The position numbers and the translations under genes were made by a program. Under the pieces are notes generated by a model. That model saw nothing but the letters and a program-made list of their open reading frames with translations. It was not told where the DNA came from and did not search any database. Of a DNA stretch of 64,000 bases, positions 46,818 to 54,328 are shown one piece after another. Source of the DNA: Nodosilinea sp. FACHB-141 (GTDB taxonomy: Bacteria > Cyanobacteriota > Cyanobacteriia > Phormidesmidales > Phormidesmidaceae); the NCBI RefSeq assembly GCF_014696135.1, contig NZ_JACJPP010000002.1, forward strand, positions 124,001 through 188,000, in the 5' to 3' direction. Every line of letters starts with the position of its first letter. Position 1 is the stretch's first letter.

Positions 46818-46903
46818 GACGTAGGGATAGTAGTGGACGTAATAGTAATATTAAATCTGTGACGTAGGGATAGTAGTGGACGTAATAGTAATATTAAATC
46901 TGT
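46818..46903. repeat. Perfect 43-bp tandem duplication next to the IS630 remnant
   Basis: The 43-bp unit starting GACGTAGGGATAGTAGTGG occurs at 46818-46860 and again, identically, at 46861-46903. The second copy abuts the transposase stop codon. The unit is AT-rich and ends in AATATTAAATCTGT. Confidence 0.9.
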
Positions 46904-47957
46904 TTAGATAGGCACAATTAGCCCACAGCCTTCATCCAGCAGTGAAAGCCCGTCAGTCCTCGAATTGAACGCCGGTCGGTTGAGCAAGACTCGACACCGC
47001 TGGGCTACGACCGCTTCTAATTGGTCTAACGACTCGAAACTTCGATTGGCGATGGCCTCATTGGTCGCTGGCCAGAAACGCTCTGAGGGCTGCAACTCGG
47101 GGGACTTAGGGGGCAGAAACAATAAATGGATGCCCTCAGGGACAACGACGTTGGCGGTTGTGTGGAAGGCCGCTTGATCCAACACCAGGACAACGCGCTT
47201 GTCGGGACTAAGGTCAAAATGGGCGGCGAAATCAGCGAGGACTTGGTTGAACATTTGCCCGTTGAGTTTTGGCACGATCCACTAGTAGGTCTGCCCTGTC
47301 ATGGGCTCAACAAAGCCCATGAGCCATAGCCATTGGTATTTCCAGTTGACCTGAGCAATGGGGATGTGACCCAGCGGTACCCAGACCATGCGGTTGACGG
47401 GGTGAAGGCCAATTCTGTGCTCATCTTCTGCCCAAGCCTCAACCTGGGCTTGGTAATGAGCGGCTTGGACGTCAGCTACGGTTTAGGCGAGTTTTTTTCC
47501 ACGCTTCCTAAGTGTCGAGGTCACTCTCGACGTGCTCAGGGCGAGGACGACGGCGGCGCATCTCCAGACTCTTGAGGTACTCCTACCCGCGTTGAGGATG
47601 AATGGGGCAGCCCAGCACCTCACTCATCCAACGAGCTACTTTAGGACCATCCGACAGGTCGCCATCTCCAGGCGGCATTTAAAGGGCTTGCTAGAGTTGA
47701 GCCTGCTGAACCGCATTCACCAGGGGGGCTTGCCCCGGATTATGACGCCGTTGGTCGCCAAGGGCACTAAGGCCTTGCTCGTTGTAGCGCCTCAACAGTT
47801 TGTAAATCCGGTCACGGCTGTAGCTCGTTGAGGCTGGTACGTCTGCTGGAGAGCGACCTTGAGCTAGAAACCAGATGATTTGGTAGTGGGAGCGCTTGAT
47901 GCCCCCTTTGGCGTCTCGGTAGCGACGCTCTAGCTCATCTACTGCCAGATAATCCAC
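46904..47957 (-). pseudogene. Decayed IS630-family transposase
   Basis: The 5' part (47691-47957) encodes the helix-turn-helix region (HYQIIWFLAQGRSPADVPAS, RIYKLLRRYNEQGLSALGD). The 3' part (46904-47275) encodes the DDE end (VLVLDQAAFHTTANV; LLFLPPKSPELQPSERFW). Between them the reading continues (DGPKVARWMSEVLGCP; WAEDEHRIGLHPVNRMVW), but with TAG in place of a likely Trp in QRGW and in TYWW, a TAG in EAWKK context, and at least one frame change. The gene would have coded for about 350 residues. It is therefore dead. Terminal inverted repeats could not be fixed. It marks past transposition at the junction between the exoprotein locus and the downstream island. Confidence 0.85.
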
Positions 47958-48111
47958 AACTTGTACTTAGTTAGGCATTGCACAGTCCTAATTGCAATCC
48001 CCCTAGTTATGCTCCTCCAAGCGGACTTGGATATAATCGCCCCTAAAGGTTTCCAAAATTTCTGCACCATTGGAACCTCTGTTGCGTAGTGGTTTGAGGT
48101 GTTTTTGAGAA

Positions 48112-48158
48112 TGGGGAATAGGAGATTCGAACTCCTGACCTATGCGGTGCGATCGCAG
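48112..48158 (-). pseudogene. 3' half of a tRNA-Ala(CGC)-like gene (probable att remnant)
   Basis: Read on the minus strand, positions 48158-48142 form an anticodon arm (TGCG/CGCA with loop ATCGCAC, anticodon CGC, U33 and A37 as expected). The variable loop AGGTC, a T-arm AGGAG-TTCGAAT-CTCCT and the 3' acceptor strand ATTCCCC plus discriminator A follow. The sequence to the right (48159 onward) has no D-arm and no GGGGAAT acceptor partner, so the 5' half is missing. A tRNA 3' fragment is the usual scar at one end of an element integrated into a tRNA gene. The Ala assignment rests on the anticodon and variable loop. Confidence 0.7.
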
Positions 48159-48216
48159 CGTCCCTAACCCCTAAAGCCTTTACCGCAGGGGCTTTGCAGC
48201 TTCCACGTCAAAATCT

Positions 48217-48257
48217 GAGTGCCCAAACGAGTGCCCAAACCACTTTTTGAGTGCCCA
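48217..48257. repeat. Three GAGTGCCCA direct repeats
   Basis: GAGTGCCCAAAC occurs at 48217-48228 and 48229-48240, and GAGTGCCCA again at 48249-48257. They lie about 60 bp inside the island from the tRNA fragment, a position typical of arm-type recombinase sites. That role is inference. Confidence 0.6.
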
Positions 48258-48587
48258 GGTAGAAGCTTGCGATACCTGGAAACAAAGGTAGGTGAGCTTT
48301 TCACTCGCCGAGTAAAGTTATGTAAAAGTACCCAATGCGGTACCCAAAATCCTTGTCGTTAGGTGCTTTTGGTCATTATTGGACGTGCCCTTCGGTAAGC
48401 AAAATGACGGTGTAGAAGGGGTGCTGAAGCAAAAATAATGCTTGATTCCGCACTGAATCCGCTCGGCTAGTGAGTGCTGAGCAAGTCTAAGAAATAGGCA
48501 GCATCACCTCAGCTTTGAGGCGCTACAATTCACTCAGAAAGGTGCTCTAGTTAAAACAAGAACCTGCACTATCTGTAAAAGAACACC

Positions 48588-49031
48588 ATGCCTAGAAGGC
48601 CTTCTGCATCATCCTCCGACGGCTCTTCCAAAAATAAACCCAGAGTGCGCTTCATCTTTGAGCCCGATCGCACTTCCCCAAATGGCATCACCTACTTCTG
48701 GCTCATCCACGACACTTACAACGGTAAGGAGAAAGCGGCCACAGCGACCCGCGCCTTCTGGTTGCCCTTCGCCTACCGGCACTCCGGCAATTACTCAGAG
48801 GCCGAGTTGCGCGACCTGGCGCAGCAGTCCATCTGGCAGATGGAAGCTCAGATTCAACACTTGCGCGAGGAATTTGAGCTGGGCCTGGTTCGGCCCGACG
48901 CTACTGAATTGGTAGGGGCCACCGAGGCGGAGAATCTACAGCCCGAGACAATCAGTGGATCCGCTTTGGTACAGCCCATGACCGTCGCGGCTCCGGCTGA
49001 CTTGCTCGACGAGTTCACCGATGCCCTATGA
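48588..49031 (+). CDS. Hypothetical protein, first gene of the island
   Basis: The 147-residue protein starts with a basic Ser-rich stretch (MPRRPSASSSDGSSKNK). A compact section (VRFIFEPDRTSPNGITYFWL) and a helical part (EAELRDLAQQSIWQMEAQIQ) follow, and the C-terminus is acidic. There is no signal peptide or known domain. Its stop overlaps the next start in ATGA, so the two are co-translated. Function is not recognisable. Confidence 0.65.
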   Translation: MPRRPSASSSDGSSKNKPRVRFIFEPDRTSPNGITYFWLIHDTYNGKEKAATATRAFWLPFAYRHSGNYSEAELRDLAQQSIWQMEAQIQHLREEFELGLVRPDATELVGATEAENLQPETISGSALVQPMTVAAPADLLDEFTDAL

Positions 49032-49699
49032 GCGACTTCCAGTTGCCGAAGGAGCCAGAGACCGAGAAAGGGCGATTGATGCGCCAGCAATACCTGGCGC
49101 TAGCCAAGGCCTCGCTCAAGGATGCCAAGGACTACGACAGCCTATACACCCGCTACAGTGACAGCCCCACGTCAGCCCAAGGGTTGGATCAGGAGGTGGC
49201 CAGAACCGCGCTACAGAACGGCAAGGCTCCCCGGCAGGTAATTCAACTCTTGGCTCAAGGGCCATTTACCCAGCAGCAGATTTTGGGATTGTCTGATACG
49301 GAGAAGAAAGAGGCACTACCCAAACTGCTTCAGTACGCCCAGAGGACGGTGGATAGTCTCCAGCAGCAGCGGTATCTGGAATATGCCTGCTCGGTGACAG
49401 GAAAAATTCAGAGCTACCCGGATCTCTATCGGGACTATGTGGGCAGTGACCTGACCGCAATTCAGCTGGATCAGAAGGTGACGGCGGCAGCGCTGGGGGC
49501 TGGGGAATCAGGAGAATCCGTAGCGGCACTGCTGCACCAAGGGCCGTATGCTCGCTTTCAGCAGGATGTGCAGGGGATGGCCCCGCCAACGATTGAGCAG
49601 TATGCCCGAGGGACGGTAGCCCAGGTGCAGGCGATTCAGTCGCTCCAGGTAGGGCAATCGCAGCGAATGCCGCCTCGGGCCAGGAACTTGGAGCGCTAA
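49028..49699 (+). CDS. Hypothetical protein with an internal duplication
   Basis: The 223-residue helical protein contains two related halves. LYTRYSDSPTSAQGLDQEVA then VIQLLAQGPF in the first match LYRDYVGSDLTAIQLDQKVT then VAALLHQGPY in the second. Each half ends in a helix of the form YAQRTVDSLQQQ or YARGTVAQVQ. There is no transmembrane or enzymatic motif. It is translationally coupled (ATGA) to the preceding gene. Gln-rich helical repeats of this kind could be a protein- or DNA-binding module, but I do not recognise a family. Confidence 0.65.
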   Translation: MSDFQLPKEPETEKGRLMRQQYLALAKASLKDAKDYDSLYTRYSDSPTSAQGLDQEVARTALQNGKAPRQVIQLLAQGPFTQQQILGLSDTEKKEALPKLLQYAQRTVDSLQQQRYLEYACSVTGKIQSYPDLYRDYVGSDLTAIQLDQKVTAAALGAGESGESVAALLHQGPYARFQQDVQGMAPPTIEQYARGTVAQVQAIQSLQVGQSQRMPPRARNLER

Positions 49700-49720
49700 G
49701 GTTGAGCAGCTAGTGACATG

Positions 49721-49954
49721 TTATTCGTCAATTTCGCGACCGATGTACTGACTGACAAACGCTTCAGCAGCATCGGGGTTCATGGTTTTGAGAACCTGCA
49801 CAATTTCTAAGATGGTGTCGCCTGTGGGGTCAATTTTGCCGCTACACCAGCGATAAACACTGTTGCGCCCAACGCCCATAGTTGCCGCGAAACGATATTG
49901 AGTGATGCCGTATTGCTCCAGCACCTGTTTGAGAACATAACCTGCTTTGCCCAT
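49721..49954 (-). CDS. XRE-family transcriptional regulator
   Basis: The 77-residue protein is almost entirely a helix-turn-helix: ITQYRFAATMGVGRNSVYRW is the DNA-binding part and DTILEIVQVLKTMNPDAAEAF the following helices. This size matches small Cro/C-protein-like repressors. Start is the ATG at 49954, which has only a poorly spaced AGGA. The gene is divergent from the small gene at 50058 and the shared region holds a perfect palindrome inside a promoter. Control of that gene, of itself, and perhaps of the defence-like genes downstream is inference. Confidence 0.82.
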   Translation of the reverse strand: MGKAGYVLKQVLEQYGITQYRFAATMGVGRNSVYRWCSGKIDPTGDTILEIVQVLKTMNPDAAEAFVSQYIGREIDE

Positions 49955-50000
49955 ATCCTCATCATTTCAGAGGACGGATGGTCATGCGAATCCATATGTG

Positions 50001-50029
50001 TTGACGTATCCATATATGGATACTAATAT
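50001..50029 (+). promoter_or_regulatory. Promoter with a palindromic operator filling its spacer
   Basis: TTGACG (50001-50006) and TAATAT (50024-50029) are separated by exactly 17 bp. The perfect 18-bp palindrome GTATCCATATATGGATAC (50006-50023) fills that spacer. A half-site TCCATATG lies at 49991-49998. The layout is that of a repressor-controlled promoter, with the adjacent XRE protein the obvious binder. The predicted start of transcription is near 50036. Confidence 0.7.
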
Positions 50030-50057
50030 GGCGATAGGACTATCTGAGGTTCGTGTT

Positions 50058-50369
50058 GTGTTAACCCCTACAGCTTTCATCGGTTCAGAGGTGAGTGGTG
50101 CTGACCATAACCTGCTAGTCAGCGTTGAAATCAGACAGAAGCTGAGCAATTACCCAAGGCCTGATCGGGAGCCTGTAAAGCTTTTGGTAATCGGGTCTCG
50201 GGAAGCGATCCAAGCGATGCTTCAGCAGATGCATATGTGTGGCTTTGCTGAAATCTTTGAGTGGACTGACTTCATGCCAGCACCTACGCCTGAAAGGCCG
50301 CTGCAATGTCAACCGGGCGAATTGATGAGGATGTTGGTGAAATATTTCTCTAAACCTCACGCTATGTAG
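50058..50369 (+). CDS. Small hypothetical protein under the XRE operator
   Basis: From the GTG at 50058 the protein is 104 residues, with GAGG 8 nt upstream and a start downstream of the predicted transcription start. Upstream in-frame ATGs at 50016 and 50028 overlap the promoter and would need another promoter. The sequence is a compact alpha/beta protein (VKLLVIGSREAIQAMLQQMH; GFAEIFEWTDFMPAP) with no recognised motif. Its size and divergent XRE neighbour recall toxin-antitoxin or control-gene pairs, but nothing shows toxicity. Confidence 0.55.
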   Translation: MLTPTAFIGSEVSGADHNLLVSVEIRQKLSNYPRPDREPVKLLVIGSREAIQAMLQQMHMCGFAEIFEWTDFMPAPTPERPLQCQPGELMRMLVKYFSKPHAM

Positions 50370-50443
50370 GCTGTGGACTATAGCCCTATGATGATGTCCT
50401 AGGGTTGAATTAAGTAGACATAAGGCATGAACCGCCTCATTTC

Positions 50444-53400
50444 CTAATCAGCCTCGTCGTTGTCCTCTAAAAGGATTGTGTTTAACAAGTTAAGCTCGCT
50501 GGATGCCATAAAGTATCGGTTGTCAAATACGGTTTCTAGCTGGCTGATAGTTCGTTGACCAACAACAGCTGCCCAGGGAAAATCTTGATAAATAGGTAGA
50601 ACTGGCATAACCAGCCCCTGGGATGTCAACGCAGTTCCTAAGGCATTGCGCCAAGTTGTTGGGTCTTCTAGCAGTTTTTTCCTGCCACCATCTTCGGGCT
50701 GGATCTTCCAAAAATGTGGATAGTCTAGCGGTAGCGCAACCACAATGTTATCGGTCTTAGTGTCTTGTAAGGTCGAGTATTCTCTGACAGGTGTTTCTTT
50801 CTCCCGAATGAGCAGTCGGTGAAGCTCTTTGGCCGGTTGCCGCAGCTTAGGTGGAAAGCTAGTGTTGTCAGCAATTGAGTTTAAAAGCCCTAGCAAATTG
50901 AGGCTACCTTTATCAACATCGGTACGCCAGGTCTCGAAACTAAATCTCTCTTCGGATGTTCTTCCGCGCCAGTCTTCTATCCAGAAGGGGCCGACACAAG
51001 TCAGCTCCTGGGGAATGGTTAAGCTTTCATCGGTAAGCGCTCCTAGTAGGCGACTGGTGGGGCGTGAGATCGTTTTGGCCAAGGCTTCAATGGCGGTGTA
51101 GTCCACATAGGAGGCTGTGCCTACCTCCGGAGAAAATCCCTTTAGATTGAAGTGGGCAAAAAGCCCTTCCACCAGCTGCTGAGCTTTTCCTATCAGGGCT
51201 TTATCATCTTGGGTGTGGTCATCACATAGAAACACCTGAGCCTCCCGCAGAAAGTCTCGCAGGTCATCAGACATGAGGCTTAGCAGTTCTTCGTCGCCGA
51301 CAAACCCCACCGGTACAAAGGCAATGCGCTGCCGCTGAAGCCCGGCGTCTCCTTTAATGCGGGTATGGATAGTGGAGCGTAGCATCAACAACAATGTCAG
51401 TAGGTCAGTTGACTGCCGTAGCCAACGGCGATCGCGGTCTTCAGAACCGTCTACGATCATAAAGTCGTTAATGAGCATCACCAGACGGCGAGCCTTATGG
51501 TCGCCTGATACCTTTTGGCCTGTTACTACATCAGTGTATAGGCCGCGACCTCGATAAATGAGTTGGGCTACCTCCATGAGAGCTGCTTCTATATTGAATC
51601 GGGGAATGGAGGCAATGATCCAATCGGTTTTTGGGAAAGAGACCCCTCTGGCCCCGGAGGAAGTCATGAGAAAGACACGAACTTGGTCGCGCTGAGGCTC
51701 TTGAACCAGCTTGAGGCGCTGGTCTTCCCGCACGCTTTGATCCAAGATTTTTACATCATCAGGGGTGAGCTGCGGCGCTTCGCCTGCCGTTAGGGTTTGC
51801 CGCAGTTGTCTCAAGAAAGCTTTATCTTGGGCAAAAAAGATAATTTGCTCAGCCCCCTGCTTCAGCGCCGTCTCGATTTCGATCTGAGCATTTCTGAGCA
51901 ACTCCTCATCAGACTGCTCACGCACGGCCTGGCGGATGGGCTGAGGCTGCCCATCACTGGTAAGGCCTGGGGTAATAGACGCTAGCCGAATGCTGTAGTT
52001 GATATCGAGGGTAGACGCCGGATAACTGTTGGTCATGATGTGCAGGGTGGGATGCAGACCTGACCCGACTTTCAGGGTTGTGCCGGTGACACGAAACGCA
52101 CTGCTGCCAGCGGTTGGGCTAATCAACACCTTATCTGGGGCACGGTCGCCAGAGTTTAGATAGCTGTTGAGCACCACTTCGTTACTTAACGAGGCATCCG
52201 AAATGATCAGCACTACCCGAAAGGGACAGTGCTCTCCTTCAAAGGGTTCGATGAACTGCTGGGTGAGCCATTCTGCTAGCCCGTGGCAGAAGAGTGCTCC
52301 AGCCCCATCACCGGCTACTTCATCGACCATGGCGATAACAGTCGGAATTTTTTTGGCAAAGTTTCGCCGCTCCTGCTTGCCTGCGGTGGTATTGGCTTTT
52401 TTGGTAAACAACTGGCTGAGGGCATCAATGGTTGTCTGGTTCCTGAGGGAGCGGTATCCCTGGATGGCAGCGGTCAGCACCAGCCGGTTGACCTGGGGAT
52501 TCACATCAAGCAACTTGCGGGCCGCGATCGCGAGTGTCCTCAAAACCCCTGGGCGAGTCTTTGACTGCATACTGTCTGCTCGCTCGGTACGGGCACGCTT
52601 GTACCGCCTTGAAGCGACAATTTCGGTATCAATATCCTGCTCTTCCTGGGGCGTGACAAATAGGGTGTTGCAGATGGGATGATTCAGTTCAGCGACGCCG
52701 TCTGCGACAACAGCGCTGTCAATTTGCAGTTTTTTGGTGCCTGGGGTATGAATCTTTTGCTCGTACCACGAAGCCGCTGAGCTGATCAGCTTTGCGTTTG
52801 AGGTTAGGGTTAAAATGCCGCTCGGCTGGCCCTCGTCATTGTGGGCGAGTTTGGCGGTCACGTCTCGGTTGATGACGACTCGGGGACTGACATAGAGAAA
52901 GCAATAGCCTTCGTCTTGCTGGGATAGAAATTGAGTGACCGCAGTGGTCTTGCCGATCCCCGGATTCCCCTCTAGCGCGATCACATTCAGCCTGCCGGGT
53001 TGCGCTGCGGTAAGCCCAGCCACTACCGCAGCGGCGTGGGTATTTCTGAGGGTCACGTCACCGGTTGGAGACAGACGCTGTTTGAGAGCGGTGGTAATGG
53101 CTGGTCGGGGATCGCCGTCGAAAAAATCCTCCAGGGCATCTGTGGACTCCAGGGAAGAGAGGGCATCTTCTACCGATAGCGCCTGCATCGGTGTATAGAA
53201 GTCTTTGACCTTTTCTGAAAGAGACAGGTGCAGTGAACTGCCTAGGTCGGGGGCGTCGCCGATGGTTTTGGCCTGTTTTCTGAAGTCTGATGGGAGCGAT
53301 CGCACCAGCTTGTTAAACACAATCCGAATTTCTTTATCTAGATCATCGCGGGCACCATCCTTTAGTTTGTGGGCCTTACGGTAGGCTTCGCCTAGGGATG

Positions 53401-54328
53401 CCATGAGCTGAATGCGAGGGTCACTCCCCTGGACACCGTCGTCAAACTCGGCGGTTAGGCTTTCTAACCCGTTGGAGGTGACTGCGATCGCGCTAGCCCT
53501 GCACCCTTTGGTCAGACGTTCCTGCTTAACTAACAAGTTGACTAGTCGTTCAGTGTAAGAGGAAGCCTGGCAGAGCTTGAAGAGAGGCTTGTCGCTACCG
53601 CTAAAGGCCACCAGATGATCAGACAGCTGTTGGCTGATCTCTAGCCCACTGCCTTCAACCTCAGCACAGACACGGGCGAATACGCCGCGCGACTCAATGT
53701 AACGGGCATAGCGGTGAACTTCGTTACAGTGGGGCTCCTCGGTTCTAAAATCTGCCAGCTTAGGGGGCGCGTTGTAGGAAAACTCTAGGCAAAGGATGAC
53801 ATTCTCGGGTCGCTTACTTTTGCGTCGAGTAGAAGCCTCAACAGCCTTCAGCCAAAGTAAAAAGTCGGCACGTCCAGGGCGACCGCGCTGGAGTAGCCCT
53901 ACATCGACGGGGCCAGGTAGCTTAAAGGCCTGCTTAAAGGCAAAGGCAGTTTTCTCAATCTCTTCATCGTAGGATTCTTCAACCCCAGGCAGTGATAGTG
54001 GAGCCCAAATAGCCTCGATTTGGTAATGTTTGAGGGCATTGCGCTTTAGGTATTCGCGCATGGTGCTCCACCCTAGCCCATAACCGAAAACCAGCAGATG
54101 TCGAATGTTGGACTCTACCCACTCTCTGACATTTTGATCGGTGACGTGGAGATCCCGGACGACACCCTGGGTTACGTCAGCAACCTTATACTCTTGCCAC
54201 CCTTCTAAGGATGGATGCCTTAAGGACAGCAGATCTTGCTGCACCAGGTAGGCAATGACGCCACGCTGAACTGCGATCTCAAACACACGGCCCCAGGTCG
54301 AGGCCCGCAACAGAAAGTCAGGTTCCAT
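50444..54328 (-). CDS. Large P-loop helicase-like protein of a putative defence operon
   Basis: The 1294-residue protein starts at the ATG at 54328, which overlaps the upstream stop as TAATG and has AGGAGG 8 nt before it. Residues 451-462 form a Walker A (EGNPGIGKTTAV), VAMVDEVAGDGAG-type sequence gives a Walker-B-like motif, and AQLIYRGRG resembles helicase motif VI. The region RQAVREQSDEELL to FFAQDKAFLRQL looks like the second RecA fold, so this is a superfamily-2-like ATPase of divergent type. The first 230 residues contain GRADFLLWL and ILCLEFSYN, which resemble the D and E-x-K strands of PD-(D/E)XK nucleases, though the Lys appears to be Ser. I cannot name a family. It is translationally coupled to the 1061-residue protein. 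Confidence 0.8.
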   Translation of the reverse strand: MEPDFLLRASTWGRVFEIAVQRGVIAYLVQQDLLSLRHPSLEGWQEYKVADVTQGVVRDLHVTDQNVREWVESNIRHLLVFGYGLGWSTMREYLKRNALKHYQIEAIWAPLSLPGVEESYDEEIEKTAFAFKQAFKLPGPVDVGLLQRGRPGRADFLLWLKAVEASTRRKSKRPENVILCLEFSYNAPPKLADFRTEEPHCNEVHRYARYIESRGVFARVCAEVEGSGLEISQQLSDHLVAFSGSDKPLFKLCQASSYTERLVNLLVKQERLTKGCRASAIAVTSNGLESLTAEFDDGVQGSDPRIQLMASLGEAYRKAHKLKDGARDDLDKEIRIVFNKLVRSLPSDFRKQAKTIGDAPDLGSSLHLSLSEKVKDFYTPMQALSVEDALSSLESTDALEDFFDGDPRPAITTALKQRLSPTGDVTLRNTHAAAVVAGLTAAQPGRLNVIALEGNPGIGKTTAVTQFLSQQDEGYCFLYVSPRVVINRDVTAKLAHNDEGQPSGILTLTSNAKLISSAASWYEQKIHTPGTKKLQIDSAVVADGVAELNHPICNTLFVTPQEEQDIDTEIVASRRYKRARTERADSMQSKTRPGVLRTLAIAARKLLDVNPQVNRLVLTAAIQGYRSLRNQTTIDALSQLFTKKANTTAGKQERRNFAKKIPTVIAMVDEVAGDGAGALFCHGLAEWLTQQFIEPFEGEHCPFRVVLIISDASLSNEVVLNSYLNSGDRAPDKVLISPTAGSSAFRVTGTTLKVGSGLHPTLHIMTNSYPASTLDINYSIRLASITPGLTSDGQPQPIRQAVREQSDEELLRNAQIEIETALKQGAEQIIFFAQDKAFLRQLRQTLTAGEAPQLTPDDVKILDQSVREDQRLKLVQEPQRDQVRVFLMTSSGARGVSFPKTDWIIASIPRFNIEAALMEVAQLIYRGRGLYTDVVTGQKVSGDHKARRLVMLINDFMIVDGSEDRDRRWLRQSTDLLTLLLMLRSTIHTRIKGDAGLQRQRIAFVPVGFVGDEELLSLMSDDLRDFLREAQVFLCDDHTQDDKALIGKAQQLVEGLFAHFNLKGFSPEVGTASYVDYTAIEALAKTISRPTSRLLGALTDESLTIPQELTCVGPFWIEDWRGRTSEERFSFETWRTDVDKGSLNLLGLLNSIADNTSFPPKLRQPAKELHRLLIREKETPVREYSTLQDTKTDNIVVALPLDYPHFWKIQPEDGGRKKLLEDPTTWRNALGTALTSQGLVMPVLPIYQDFPWAAVVGQRTISQLETVFDNRYFMASSELNLLNTILLEDNDEAD

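Larger units (their letters stand above)
47958..48587. other. 630-bp gene-free junction
   Basis: There is no supported gene here. It contains a tRNA 3' half, three GAGTGCCCA direct repeats (both listed separately), an isolated TATAAT near 48034-48042 and a TACAAT near 48525. It separates the IS remnant from the first gene of the putative island. Confidence 0.5.

Noticed and set aside
48112-48200. Complete tRNA gene on the minus strand
   Set aside because: The D-arm and 5' acceptor strand cannot be found, so only a 3' half is reported.
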